A program made the translations under genes and the position numbers. The notes below the pieces were generated by a model. It made no database searches and was not told the DNA's origin. It was given only the letters and a program-made list of their open reading frames with translations. From the NCBI RefSeq assembly GCF_050717515.1, contig NZ_JBOITL010000030.1, positions 56,059 through 120,058 of the forward strand: DNA of 64,000 nt, read 5' to 3'. Position 1 is the stretch's first letter. Each line of letters begins with the position of its first letter. Below are positions 18,252 to 26,816 of this stretch, in pieces. The stretch comes from Clostridium_AD sp050717515 (GTDB lineage Bacteria > Bacillota > Clostridia > Clostridiales > Clostridiaceae).

Positions 18252-19190
18252 CTACAAACTTATGATACAATCTTTAGGTGCTTTATCATCCCTCAGACCT
18301 TTAAATACAGGTTGCCTTAAGGAACCATTTGCTGTTTTCATCATATATTTAACGGTGCATACAAGGTTAGGTTCTATCCATACTGCATTATCATTTCCAG
18401 AAGGCAAATCATTAAAAGGTTGTGTGCTTATTTCAGGTGTGGATTTTATTAACTGAAAATCTGCTGTGGATATTCCTAGAGTAACATGACCTTTGTACAC
18501 CAAAGCTTTACTTGAATATTGACCTAAAACAATGCTGATGACATTGTTATCCTTAAAAATATAACCACACACTACAAAATCATCATCCAGAAGATTCTTA
18601 ATTTTAATCCAGTCCTTGGTACGTTTATCAAAGTAATACTTACTGTCCTTTTTCTTAGCAACTATGCCTTCTAATTGATTTTGTTTAGCAAGCTTATAAA
18701 ACTCAACCCCATGTTCCTCAATATATCTAGAAATAGCAAGCCGCTGGTTTTCTTTAATGGTTTTTTCAAGCAGCTTTTTACGTTGCATAAGCGTCAAATC
18801 TTTGACCTCGTGATCATCATAGTAAAGAATATCAAATGCGGTAAAGCTAGCCGGTAATTTAGAGGATGAAAGTTGTATTTTAAAAGTATTTGTCATAAGC
18901 GACCGCCGCTGTACCTCAAAAAAGTCAGGTTTACCATCCTTAATAACAATCAATTCACCATCTAAAATGCAACGACATTTGACCTGTTTATGTATATCTG
19001 ACAGCTCTGGAACTTTTACTTGCATCTTAATATTCCGTTTGTTACGCAAATCAGTGAAGTCCTTATCTAGATATGCAAGGCAACGTAAGCCATCCAGCTT
19101 TAACTCGTAGATATAATCTTGGCTGTCAAACGCCTCTTGCATCTCACCAATTAGCATAGGTTTAATGTTCTTACTCTCAAAAATATCCAT
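18252..19190 (-). CDS. ligD: ATP-dependent DNA ligase, LigD ligase-domain type
   Basis: Protein of 312 residues consisting of only the ligase module of LigD. Motif I is ELKLDGLR with the adenylated lysine, then RCILDGELIV, FTAFDILYYD, LEGIVAKKKDS (motif IV) and DWIKIK (motif V), followed by an OB fold. The polymerase and 3'-phosphoesterase domains found in fused LigD enzymes are absent. With Ku it seals double-strand breaks by end joining, notably in germinating spores of Firmicutes. Its ATG overlaps the Ku stop codon (TAATG), so the two are translationally coupled. Confidence 0.93.
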   Translation of the reverse strand: MDIFESKNIKPMLIGEMQEAFDSQDYIYELKLDGLRCLAYLDKDFTDLRNKRNIKMQVKVPELSDIHKQVKCRCILDGELIVIKDGKPDFFEVQRRSLMTNTFKIQLSSSKLPASFTAFDILYYDDHEVKDLTLMQRKKLLEKTIKENQRLAISRYIEEHGVEFYKLAKQNQLEGIVAKKKDSKYYFDKRTKDWIKIKNLLDDDFVVCGYIFKDNNVISIVLGQYSSKALVYKGHVTLGISTADFQLIKSTPEISTQPFNDLPSGNDNAVWIEPNLVCTVKYMMKTANGSLRQPVFKGLRDDKAPKDCIISL

Positions 19191-20002
19191 TATGCGCCTT
19201 TTGGAGTTCTTTTACGTTTAGGCTTAGGTGTTGGAATTTCTTTAACTTTATTTTGCTCAATACTAGCCTTTAATGCATCCATAAGATTAATGATATTACT
19301 TGGAGCTTCAGACTTAGCGGCAACAATATCTTTACCAGCTATTTTCGTTTCTAGTAGTTCACGTAATTTTACTTGGTATTCATCCTTATATTCAGCTGGA
19401 TTAAAAGGAGTAATCATAGAATTAATTAATGCATTTGCCATGGTAAGTTCAGCCTCGGTTAGATCTGGTTTATTGTAGGATTTAGCAAGGTCTTTAATTT
19501 CATTTTCATAGTACATTGTTGATATCAATATTCCATCCTCCCGTGGAATTATAGCAAGTAGGGTTTCTTTTGTACCCATTACAGTTTTTCCAATTGCAAT
19601 CTTTTGTTCGGACATAAGCGCTGCGCGCAGAAGCTCAAAGGCTTTATCTCCACCGGCTTCAGGGGTAGCTTGATATGTTTTATCATAATAAATTGGAGAT
19701 ATTTGATTGAGTTGTGCAAAGTGCATTATTTGTATAGATTTCTCTTTTTCAGTTTTGATTTTTTCTAAATCGTCGTCTGTTACAACTACATAATGATCTT
19801 TATCATATTCATACCCTTTAATAAGCTCCTTGGATGTGATTTCTTCGCCACAATGACTGCAAGTCTTTTTGTATTTTATTCTAGAATTATCATCTTTATG
19901 GAGCTGGTTAAAATGAATGTCGTTGTCTTGCGTTGCAGTATACATGGATATTGGTATAGCAACAAGTCCGAAAGAAATAACTGTTTTATGGGCTATAGCC
20001 AT
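19190..20002 (-). CDS. ku: Ku DNA end-binding protein
   Basis: Bacterial Ku homodimer subunit of about 270 residues. The core starts MAIAHKTVISFGLVAIPISMY, has the CSHCGEE pair, QIMHFAQLNQISPIYYDKTY and EAGGDKAFELLRAAL, and ends in a lysine/proline-rich tail (PTPKPKRKRTPKGA) that in Ku proteins binds DNA and recruits the ligase. It threads on broken ends and brings in the downstream ligase. ATG 20002 with GAGGTG upstream is preferred over TTG 20011. First gene of a two-gene NHEJ operon. Confidence 0.95.
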   Translation of the reverse strand: MAIAHKTVISFGLVAIPISMYTATQDNDIHFNQLHKDDNSRIKYKKTCSHCGEEITSKELIKGYEYDKDHYVVVTDDDLEKIKTEKEKSIQIMHFAQLNQISPIYYDKTYQATPEAGGDKAFELLRAALMSEQKIAIGKTVMGTKETLLAIIPREDGILISTMYYENEIKDLAKSYNKPDLTEAELTMANALINSMITPFNPAEYKDEYQVKLRELLETKIAGKDIVAAKSEAPSNIINLMDALKASIEQNKVKEIPTPKPKRKRTPKGA

Positions 20003-20203
20003 TTTTAACACCTCACTTTTTAAATAGTATTACCATAATGAGTTCTCTTTATTATATTTGTGAGGAGCTAAAGATTGAAATAATACCATAAGATGTTTAA
20101 AAACTGTACTTTATTTGTAACCCATTTTGCTTTGTGCACCCCTATAATTTAGATTATAAATAAAAAAAATCTATATGATATTATGTTATAAGGGGGAATT
20201 AGA

Positions 20204-20809
20204 TTGAAGAATATTAAGGGTTTAACACAATTTAAGCAAGGTTCATTAAAGACAAAGGTATTTATAGCTACTACTATTATGGGTATTGCATTGGTATCTG
20301 TAGGAGGTATTAGCAATGTAAATTATAAGAGTAGTACAAGTAGTGCGAATCAATATATACAAATATTGGGTAGTACATACGAAACACAGTATGGGGTAAC
20401 AACAGCCAGTATTTTGAGTGTAAGAAGTGGAGCAGGAACAAACTATTCTATATTAGGAAATATAAAAAGTGGTACCAAAATTACTATAACCGCAAAAACA
20501 AATAATTTTTATAAAATAGCTTACGGTAGTAAAACGGGGTACATAAGTACTCAGTATGTAAAAATAACAGCTAAGCCAGTTGTTGTAGTTAAACCGCCAG
20601 TGGTAGTTCCCTACGAGACAAAATATGGGGTAACAACAGCAAGTGTTTTGAGTGTAAGAAGTGGAGCAGGAACAAACTATTCTATATTGGGAAGTATAAA
20701 AAGGGGGACTGAAATTAGTATAACTGGAAAGATAAATAATTTTTACAAGATAACTTACAATGCTAAAACAGGCTATATAAGTGCACAGTATGTAAAAATA
20801 AAATGCTAA
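20204..20809 (+). CDS. secreted or anchored protein with two SH3b domains
   Basis: Protein of 201 residues: a hydrophobic segment at about 18-37 (signal peptide or anchor) followed by two bacterial SH3 domains at about 62-125 and 140-200, each starting YGVTTASxLSVRSGAGTNYS. The two repeats are nearly identical in DNA as well, so the duplication is recent or kept uniform. SH3b domains bind cell-wall peptides. Start is TTG 20204 after AGGGGGAATTAGA. There is no catalytic domain, so it may be a wall-targeting fragment or an adaptor. Confidence 0.85.
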   Translation: MKNIKGLTQFKQGSLKTKVFIATTIMGIALVSVGGISNVNYKSSTSSANQYIQILGSTYETQYGVTTASILSVRSGAGTNYSILGNIKSGTKITITAKTNNFYKIAYGSKTGYISTQYVKITAKPVVVVKPPVVVPYETKYGVTTASVLSVRSGAGTNYSILGSIKRGTEISITGKINNFYKITYNAKTGYISAQYVKIKC

Positions 20810-20916
20810 AAAAAGCAAATATACTGGGGATTATCAGTTGAATCTTCTTGGTTATCTAAATATATTAATAATGTTGAAAAAGATACTGTCGCATTTTCTT
20901 CATAAAATATGAATTA

Positions 20917-20942
20917 GGGAAACCAAAATGGTTTCCTTTTAA
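20917..20942 (+). terminator. rho-independent terminator
   Basis: GGAAACC and GGTTTCC flank AAAAT and run into TTTT; it ends the SH3b gene. Confidence 0.65.
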
Positions 20943-20981
20943 TAATGTCATTTTTTAGCATTGCTTACTTCTCCTTATTGA

Positions 20982-22019
20982 CTATTGTTGAACTTTGGGT
21001 AGCTTTACGGTAAAGGTTGTACCTTGACTGATTTTACTTTCCACTGCGATTTCTCCCCTGTTAAGCTCTACAATTCGTTTAACGATTGAAAGGCCAAGCC
21101 CACTACCTGGTGATGTGTATGATTTATCGCCTTGATAAAATTTATCGAAAATATGCTTCAACGTATTATCATCCATGGAATTACCATCATTGCTTATTTT
21201 AAACTGAATATCATCAAGGGTTTCATGGCACGCCATTGTAATATTGCCGTTATCCTTGGAGTTCTTAATTGCATTTTCAATGAGATTTATCCAAAGATGA
21301 GAGAGCATCTCTGTATTACCATAAATTTTAGTAGGAGCCAAATTAAGGTTGATTGTTATATTCTTTGTGCTCCATTGGGTTTCAAGAAGTATGATGCAAT
21401 TTCGAATTTGTTCATCCAGTTCATATTCTGTTTGAGTGGTAATAATTCGTTGGTTTTCAAATTTGGTAAGGATCAGAATATTTGCCGACATATTAGTTAG
21501 CCTTTGGGATTCGCTGATAATAATATCAGTGTATTCTTTTCGTTTGACTGTTGAAAGATTATCATTTTGAAGTTGCTTTGCGAATCCTCGAATTGAAACA
21601 ATTGGGGTCTTGAATTCGTGAGAAAAATTATTAATAAAGTCATTGCGAAATAGTTCTATACTGCTTAGTTCTTCTGTCATATGATTAAAATTTCTAAGTA
21701 AATCCGCTATTTCGGATTGAGTGTTGATTTCTTCTACACGAACGCTAAAATCTCCTGTAGATACCACTTTGGTTGCCTTAATCAGTTGATTAAGTGGTTT
21801 CAATACTTTTTTACTTACTACAGCAGAAATTGAAGTTCCTATAACTATGCTAACAAACAATGCAATTAACTGAGAAATAATTGGTGCAAGTGCAGGAAAG
21901 GAGAAAATGCCAGTTGCATACAAAAATAAAAAGCATACCCATGTCAATAATCCTGCAGATATCATAATACAAAATACAAGAAACACCATTGTAATTTTTA
22001 GAGATTTTATTCTGTTCAT
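20982..22019 (-). CDS. sensor histidine kinase
   Basis: Protein of 345 residues with two membrane spans (about 10-36 and 44-68) separated by only a few residues, then HAMP (about 69-120), HisKA with phospho-His134 in NFSHEFKTP, and an intact HATPase domain (N box LIENAIKNS, G boxes GSGLGLSIVKRIV). The near-absent outer loop is typical of intramembrane-sensing kinases tied to FtsX-type transporters. Its ATG overlaps the regulator stop codon, so kinase and regulator are coupled. The natural partner transporter is likely the divergent fusion at 22836, which appears inactive. Confidence 0.92.
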   Translation of the reverse strand: MNRIKSLKITMVFLVFCIMISAGLLTWVCFLFLYATGIFSFPALAPIISQLIALFVSIVIGTSISAVVSKKVLKPLNQLIKATKVVSTGDFSVRVEEINTQSEIADLLRNFNHMTEELSSIELFRNDFINNFSHEFKTPIVSIRGFAKQLQNDNLSTVKRKEYTDIIISESQRLTNMSANILILTKFENQRIITTQTEYELDEQIRNCIILLETQWSTKNITINLNLAPTKIYGNTEMLSHLWINLIENAIKNSKDNGNITMACHETLDDIQFKISNDGNSMDDNTLKHIFDKFYQGDKSYTSPGSGLGLSIVKRIVELNRGEIAVESKISQGTTFTVKLPKVQQ

Positions 22020-22690
22020 GATTTTATAACCGCCTTGTACCCAAGTCCGCGAACTGTAACAATTTCAAAATCGGAATTACCTTTAAAGCGGTCACGCAAA
22101 CGATTTATGTGAACATCTACCGTGCGTTCATCCGTGTCGGAGTTCATATCCCATATTTCATCCATCAAACAACGCCGGGTAAAAATTTTATTTTGATAGG
22201 CCAACAATTTGTATAACAGCATGAATTCTTTATTGGGTAATTCCGTAGCATTGCCATTTTGAGAAACAGTAAGTGCATCATAATTCAAAATAGTTTTTTC
22301 AACTGTCAATTGATGCTCATTAACGATTTTAGAGCGACGAAGAAGCGCTGTAATTCGCAGAATCATTTCCTCCTCGTCAATGGGCTTAACCATATAATCA
22401 TCTGTTCCTACAATAAAACCTTCCTTTTTATCAGCAGGTGTTTCTTTTGCTGTTACCATTAATATTGGTAGATTATTGTTACAGCTACGCAAGGTTTCTG
22501 TTAATTCATATCCATTCATGCGTGGCATCATAATGTCGAGAATAATCAAATCCACATGATGATTATCCATTTTATCAAGTGCGTCTATGCCGTCACTAGC
22601 AAGAATAACTTCATAACCGTTTTGAAGCAACACCTCTTCCATTAGTTTTCTTGTGTTTTTGTCATCTTCTACAACCATGATGTGAAACAT
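22016..22690 (-). CDS. OmpR-family response regulator
   Basis: Response regulator of 224 residues: receiver domain with the acidic pocket in VVEDD, phospho-Asp52 in LIILDIMMP, Thr/Lys in MVTAKE, and a C-terminal winged helix (TRRCLMDEIWDMN, then DERTVDVHINRLRDRF) that binds DNA. ATG 22690 is used because AGAGGGGG precedes it; upstream ATGs lack a ribosome site. It lies divergently to the ABC fusion gene, with three 11-bp direct repeats in the space between, the expected type of site for this family. Confidence 0.93.
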   Translation of the reverse strand: MFHIMVVEDDKNTRKLMEEVLLQNGYEVILASDGIDALDKMDNHHVDLIILDIMMPRMNGYELTETLRSCNNNLPILMVTAKETPADKKEGFIVGTDDYMVKPIDEEEMILRITALLRRSKIVNEHQLTVEKTILNYDALTVSQNGNATELPNKEFMLLYKLLAYQNKIFTRRCLMDEIWDMNSDTDERTVDVHINRLRDRFKGNSDFEIVTVRGLGYKAVIKS

Positions 22691-22752
22691 TTGAAAGCCC
22701 CCTCTTATCCTTATATTATGATAGTTTATCAATTTATTGTAAATAGATTTTT

Positions 22753-22785
22753 TAAAGTTTAGTTTCAGTTTACATTCGGTTAATA
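22753..22785 (+). promoter_or_regulatory. three 11-bp direct repeats, probable response-regulator site
   Basis: TAAAGTTTAGT, TTCAGTTTACA and TTCGGTTAATA follow one another at 11-bp steps (7-8 of 11 positions shared between neighbours). They end 9 bases before a TATAAT box (22795-22800) with no good -35, the layout of a promoter activated by an OmpR/PhoB-type regulator, here driving the gene at 22836 and perhaps the chaperone operon beyond. Confidence 0.5.
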
Positions 22786-22835
22786 TTAGTAAGATATAAT
22801 ATAAACATAATATAGAAGAAAGGAGTCTCAGTCAA

Positions 22836-24125
22836 ATGCTGATTCTTAAAAATATTGTAAAAGAATACACAGCAGGAGTTGCGACAATAAAAGTCTTAAA
22901 AGATATTAATATTGATTTCAGAGATAATGAATTGGTATCTATCCTGGGGCCACTAGATTGTGGTAAAGTAACCATGTTGAACATTATTGGAGGACTTGAC
23001 AGATATACAAGTGGTAATTTATCTATAAATGGAAAATCAACAAATGAATTTTCAGATAGAGATTGGGACGCCTATCGCAATAATTCTGTTGGTCTTGTGC
23101 TTCCAAGCTATAACTTGATTCCACATGAGACTGTACTTGCAAATGTTGAACTTTCTATGAAACTTTCTGGCGTATCAAAATTTGAGCGCCCTGCGCGAGC
23201 AATTGCAGTTATTCAAAAAGTTGGCCTTTGTGATGAGCTAAATAAAAAGCCAAATCAAATGTCTCGAGGTGAGATGCAGCGTGCCAGCATTGCAAGAGCA
23301 TTGGTAAACAATCCGGATATTTTGCTTGTAGATGAACCAACAGGTGCACTTGATTCAGAAACAAGTGTAAAAATTATGGAACTTTTAAAAGAAATTTCTA
23401 AGGAAAAATTGGTTATCCTGGTTACAAATAATTTGGAGCTTGCAGAAAAGTATTCTACAAGAATTATAAAACTATTCCATGGTAATGTAATTGATGATTC
23501 TAATCCCTATCATGTGGTTGTAGAAAAGCCCTCCAAACAGAAAAATGGGAAAAAGGAAAAAGGTGAAAAATCTTCTATGAGTTTATTAACCGCTTTGTCC
23601 CTCAGTGTTAACAGTTTGATGACAAAAAAAGAAAAAACCTTCATCACTTCATTTATTGGAAGTATTGGTATCCTGGGAATTGCAATTATACTGGTACTTT
23701 CAAGTGGTGCTGAGCCATACATTATAAAAATCAGGTGTAAACTGATTGCATTTGCATTAATTTCACTTGTGGTATCCCTCATTATGATTAGTGCAAGCAC
23801 ATATATTTCTGTTTTTGAGAGAACTAAGGAAATAGGTATACTACGTAGTATTGGTGCATCCAAGAAAGATATTTTTCTTGTTTTTATTGCCCAAACACTT
23901 ATTGTTGGGCTTGCTTCAGACGTAATAGGCATTACCTTGCTTTTATCAATTTCCATGAATGGGAGTATAAAAAAAATTATAGGTGCTTGTGGTATTTTCA
24001 AACAGCCAGTGCTGGGAAGTATGGTGCTTGTTATTAGCAGTATGGTAGTTTACTTTGTGGCGGGACTTATTCCTTCCATAATTGCAGGGAAGAAGGCTGA
24101 TTTTGTTGCATTGAAAAATAGATAA
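22836..24125 (+). CDS. degenerate ABC ATPase-FtsX permease fusion, probably inactive
   Basis: Residues 1-215 align in pattern with MacB/LolD-type ATPases and 250-429 with an FtsX permease, but the reading frame is about one third of the length usual for such fusions. The ATP site is altered: Walker A is GPLDCGKV (38-45, Ser/Thr replaced by Val), the Q-loop glutamine is Pro90, the signature is SRGE instead of SGGQ (143-146) and the switch histidine is Asn198; only Walker B and the D loop (LLVDEPTGALD) are normal. In the permease the first span (ITSFIGSIGILGIAIILVLSSG) runs almost straight into the second (LIAFALISLVVSLIMIS), so the large extracellular domain is gone. No stop or frameshift is present. 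It may be a decaying transporter or a retained non-catalytic membrane protein. Confidence 0.8.
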   Translation: MLILKNIVKEYTAGVATIKVLKDINIDFRDNELVSILGPLDCGKVTMLNIIGGLDRYTSGNLSINGKSTNEFSDRDWDAYRNNSVGLVLPSYNLIPHETVLANVELSMKLSGVSKFERPARAIAVIQKVGLCDELNKKPNQMSRGEMQRASIARALVNNPDILLVDEPTGALDSETSVKIMELLKEISKEKLVILVTNNLELAEKYSTRIIKLFHGNVIDDSNPYHVVVEKPSKQKNGKKEKGEKSSMSLLTALSLSVNSLMTKKEKTFITSFIGSIGILGIAIILVLSSGAEPYIIKIRCKLIAFALISLVVSLIMISASTYISVFERTKEIGILRSIGASKKDIFLVFIAQTLIVGLASDVIGITLLLSISMNGSIKKIIGACGIFKQPVLGSMVLVISSMVVYFVAGLIPSIIAGKKADFVALKNR

Positions 24126-24196
24126 TAAATATAAAAATTACCAACAAACTAGATAATCCGAAATGGAACATTTTTCAATATAAAGGAGATAATATT

Positions 24197-25957
24197 ATGT
24201 CTAAAGTAATAGGTATTGATTTAGGTACAACAAATTCTTGTGTGTCTGTAATGGAAGGCGGTGAGGCTGTCATAATTCATAATGCAGAGGGTGGCCGTAC
24301 AACTCCGTCCATAGTTGCCTTTTCTAAAACAGGTGAACGTTTGATAGGTGAGCCTGCAAAGCATCAGATAGTTACTAACCACGCGCGCACAATAAGCTCC
24401 ATCAAGCGTGAAATGGGCAGCGACTACAGAGTGAATATTGATGGTAAGAAATATTCACCACAAGAACTTTCTGCAATGATTTTACAAAAACTGAAAACTG
24501 ATGCAGAAAGTTATCTGGGCGAAATTGTAAATGATGCTGTGATTACCGTACCGGCATACTTCACAGATGCACAAAGACAGGCAACCAAAGATGCAGGTGA
24601 AATTGCTGGCTTAAATGTACAACGAATTATTAATGAGCCAACCGCGGCTGCAGTTGCTTATGGTGTAGATAAAGAAACACCACAGAAAGTGATTGTGTAT
24701 GATTTAGGAGGAGGAACATTTGATGTGTCCATTCTTGACATCGACAATGGAGTTATTGAAGTGCTTGCTACTGCAGGAAATAATCGTCTAGGCGGTGATG
24801 ATTTTGATAGTTGTGTGGTTGATTATCTTGTGGGCGAATTCAAGAAGGAAAATCATTTTGATCTTACCAAAGATTCCACTGCAATGCAGCGTGTAAAAGA
24901 AGCTGCAGAAATAGCAAAAGTTGAATTAAGTGGTGGGATATCAACTGTGGTTAATCTTCCCTTCATTACTTCAATTAAGTCGAGTCCAGTACATATGAAT
25001 ATTACATTGTCAAGGGCAAAATTTGATGAACTTACAGCACATCTGGTGGATGCCACAATGGAGCCTATGCACCAGGCAATGCGTGATTCTGGTCTCAATA
25101 TCTCAGATATCAGCAAGATTTTACTTGTGGGAGGATCCAGTCGTATTCCTGCGGTACAGGAGGCTGTGAAAAAGTTCATAGGAAAAGACCCCTTTAAAGG
25201 TATTAATCCCGATGAATGTGTTGCAATGGGTGCTGCACTTCAGGCTGGGGTACTTGTAGGTGTTGTGAAAGGCTTGTTGCTTTTGGATGTAACACCGCTT
25301 TCACTAGGCATCGAAACTATGGGAGGCGTTTTTTCGAAAATTATTGAACGTAACACAACGCTTCCAATAAAAAAGAGCCAAATTTTCACCACAGCCCGCA
25401 GTTTTCAAACATCCGTGGAAATTCATGTTTTGCAGGGCGAACGCGAAATGGCGTCTCACAATAAAACATTAGCTAAATTTAAACTAAGCGGTATTCGACG
25501 TGCACCAAGAGGCGTTCCACAGATTGAGGTAACATTCAATATTGATTCAAATGGCATTGTCAATGTATCTGCAAAGGACCTGGGAACTGGCAAAGAACAA
25601 AATATTAATATTACTGCTTCCTCAAACTTAAGTCCATCGGAAATTGATCAAGCTATTCGTGATGCAAAGCAGTTCGCTGCCGAGGATGCAAAAAATAAAG
25701 AAGAGGCCACCATAAAGGATCAGGGGGAACAGTTGATTTATCAGGCCTCGAAAGTTATGAAAAAGCTCCATAAAAATGACAGTGCAGTACTGAAAGAAGC
25801 TGTTAAATGCACCCAAAAATCATTAAAGAGCAAAGATAACGCCCAAATGGTCAAGGCTTGCAATGAGTTATCTAAAGTGTTAGAAACCATGCAGCAGAAA
25901 GTTCCACATGAGGATAGTTCAGATACTACAATTAATAATGACGAGAATGAAAAGTAA
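24197..25957 (+). CDS. Hsp70 chaperone, DnaK paralogue
   Basis: Full Hsp70 of 586 residues: ATPase domain with phosphate loop IGIDLGTTNSCV, INEPTAAAVAYG and YDLGGGTFDVSIL, the interdomain linker region LLLLDVTPLSLGIE, a beta substrate-binding domain (RNTTLPIKKSQIFTTA) and a helical lid somewhat shorter than in housekeeping DnaK. It lacks neighbours hrcA, grpE and classical dnaJ; instead it heads a cassette with a DUF5685-like protein, a J protein and a membrane zinc-ribbon protein. It is thus probably a dedicated chaperone for one client or membrane site. Start ATG 24197 follows AAAGGAG. GC content is clearly higher than in the flanks, hinting at transfer. Confidence 0.93.
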   Translation: MSKVIGIDLGTTNSCVSVMEGGEAVIIHNAEGGRTTPSIVAFSKTGERLIGEPAKHQIVTNHARTISSIKREMGSDYRVNIDGKKYSPQELSAMILQKLKTDAESYLGEIVNDAVITVPAYFTDAQRQATKDAGEIAGLNVQRIINEPTAAAVAYGVDKETPQKVIVYDLGGGTFDVSILDIDNGVIEVLATAGNNRLGGDDFDSCVVDYLVGEFKKENHFDLTKDSTAMQRVKEAAEIAKVELSGGISTVVNLPFITSIKSSPVHMNITLSRAKFDELTAHLVDATMEPMHQAMRDSGLNISDISKILLVGGSSRIPAVQEAVKKFIGKDPFKGINPDECVAMGAALQAGVLVGVVKGLLLLDVTPLSLGIETMGGVFSKIIERNTTLPIKKSQIFTTARSFQTSVEIHVLQGEREMASHNKTLAKFKLSGIRRAPRGVPQIEVTFNIDSNGIVNVSAKDLGTGKEQNINITASSNLSPSEIDQAIRDAKQFAAEDAKNKEEATIKDQGEQLIYQASKVMKKLHKNDSAVLKEAVKCTQKSLKSKDNAQMVKACNELSKVLETMQQKVPHEDSSDTTINNDENEK

Positions 25958-25988
25958 CAGTTGCAGGTGAAGAATATAAATAAGGCAG

Positions 25989-26816
25989 GTGAATAGTATA
26001 TTTGGCTATGTAGTGGTGAATACAGATAAGTTAACCCTGGAGGAAAAACAACAATATAGATCATGTTATTGCGGTTTATGTAAGACATTAGGAAAGCGAC
26101 ACGGAATAATAAGCCGTTTCACACTTACTTATGATATGACTTTTCTTGTTTTATTTCTTTCTGCACTTTATAAAATTGAGGTGGCAATACAAACTGAGCG
26201 ATGCATCATTCACCCTTTGAAGCCACATGAATATTGGCAGAATGAAATCACAAATTATGCCGCTGACATGAATGTTATACTGGCCTATTACAATTTTCTT
26301 GACGATTGGACAGATGATAAAAATATACTATCACTCAGCGCGTCAAAACTGTTTGAAGGGGAATATAAGCGCATTGCAGCACAATATCCAAATCAGTGTA
26401 CTGCAATTAGCAAGTGTCTTACTGAACTTTATGAAATCGAAAAATCAGGAGAATTGAATCCAGATATTCCTGCAAATTGCTTTGGGAAACTAATGGGCGA
26501 AATTTTCGTTTTAAGGGAAGATGAATATGCGGAAAAGTTACGAGCATTTGGAACATCGCTAGGCAAGTTCATTTATATAATGGATGCTTGCATGGATTTA
26601 AAGTCTGATATAAAAAATGAGCGATATAATCCGCTACTTATGTCATCATCTGAAAATTTCCATGATATTTTAAATCTGCTTATGGCTGACTGCAGCGAAA
26701 ATTATAAACAACTGCCAATTAATAAGGACAAAGAACTGATTGAAAATATACTTTATTCAGGAGTTTGGACAAAGTATGAAGCAGAAAAAAAGAAGCAAAA
26801 GGAGGGGCACAAATAA
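25989..26816 (+). CDS. DUF5685-family protein with two aspartate-rich motifs
   Basis: All-helical looking protein of 275 residues. The N-terminus has a cysteine cluster CYCGLC (C26, C28, C31) after FGYVVVNTDKLTLEEKQQYR, the hallmark of DUF5685. DDWTDD (105-110) in a helix and DACMDLKSD (199-207) followed by ERYNPL resemble the two Asp-rich Mg-binding motifs of class I isoprenoid synthases; that link is my inference and no activity is claimed. It starts at GTG 25989 31 bases after the Hsp70 stop and its TAA overlaps the ATG of the J protein, so it is part of the chaperone operon and a likely client or cofactor-bearing partner. Confidence 0.85.
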   Translation: MNSIFGYVVVNTDKLTLEEKQQYRSCYCGLCKTLGKRHGIISRFTLTYDMTFLVLFLSALYKIEVAIQTERCIIHPLKPHEYWQNEITNYAADMNVILAYYNFLDDWTDDKNILSLSASKLFEGEYKRIAAQYPNQCTAISKCLTELYEIEKSGELNPDIPANCFGKLMGEIFVLREDEYAEKLRAFGTSLGKFIYIMDACMDLKSDIKNERYNPLLMSSSENFHDILNLLMADCSENYKQLPINKDKELIENILYSGVWTKYEAEKKKQKEGHK

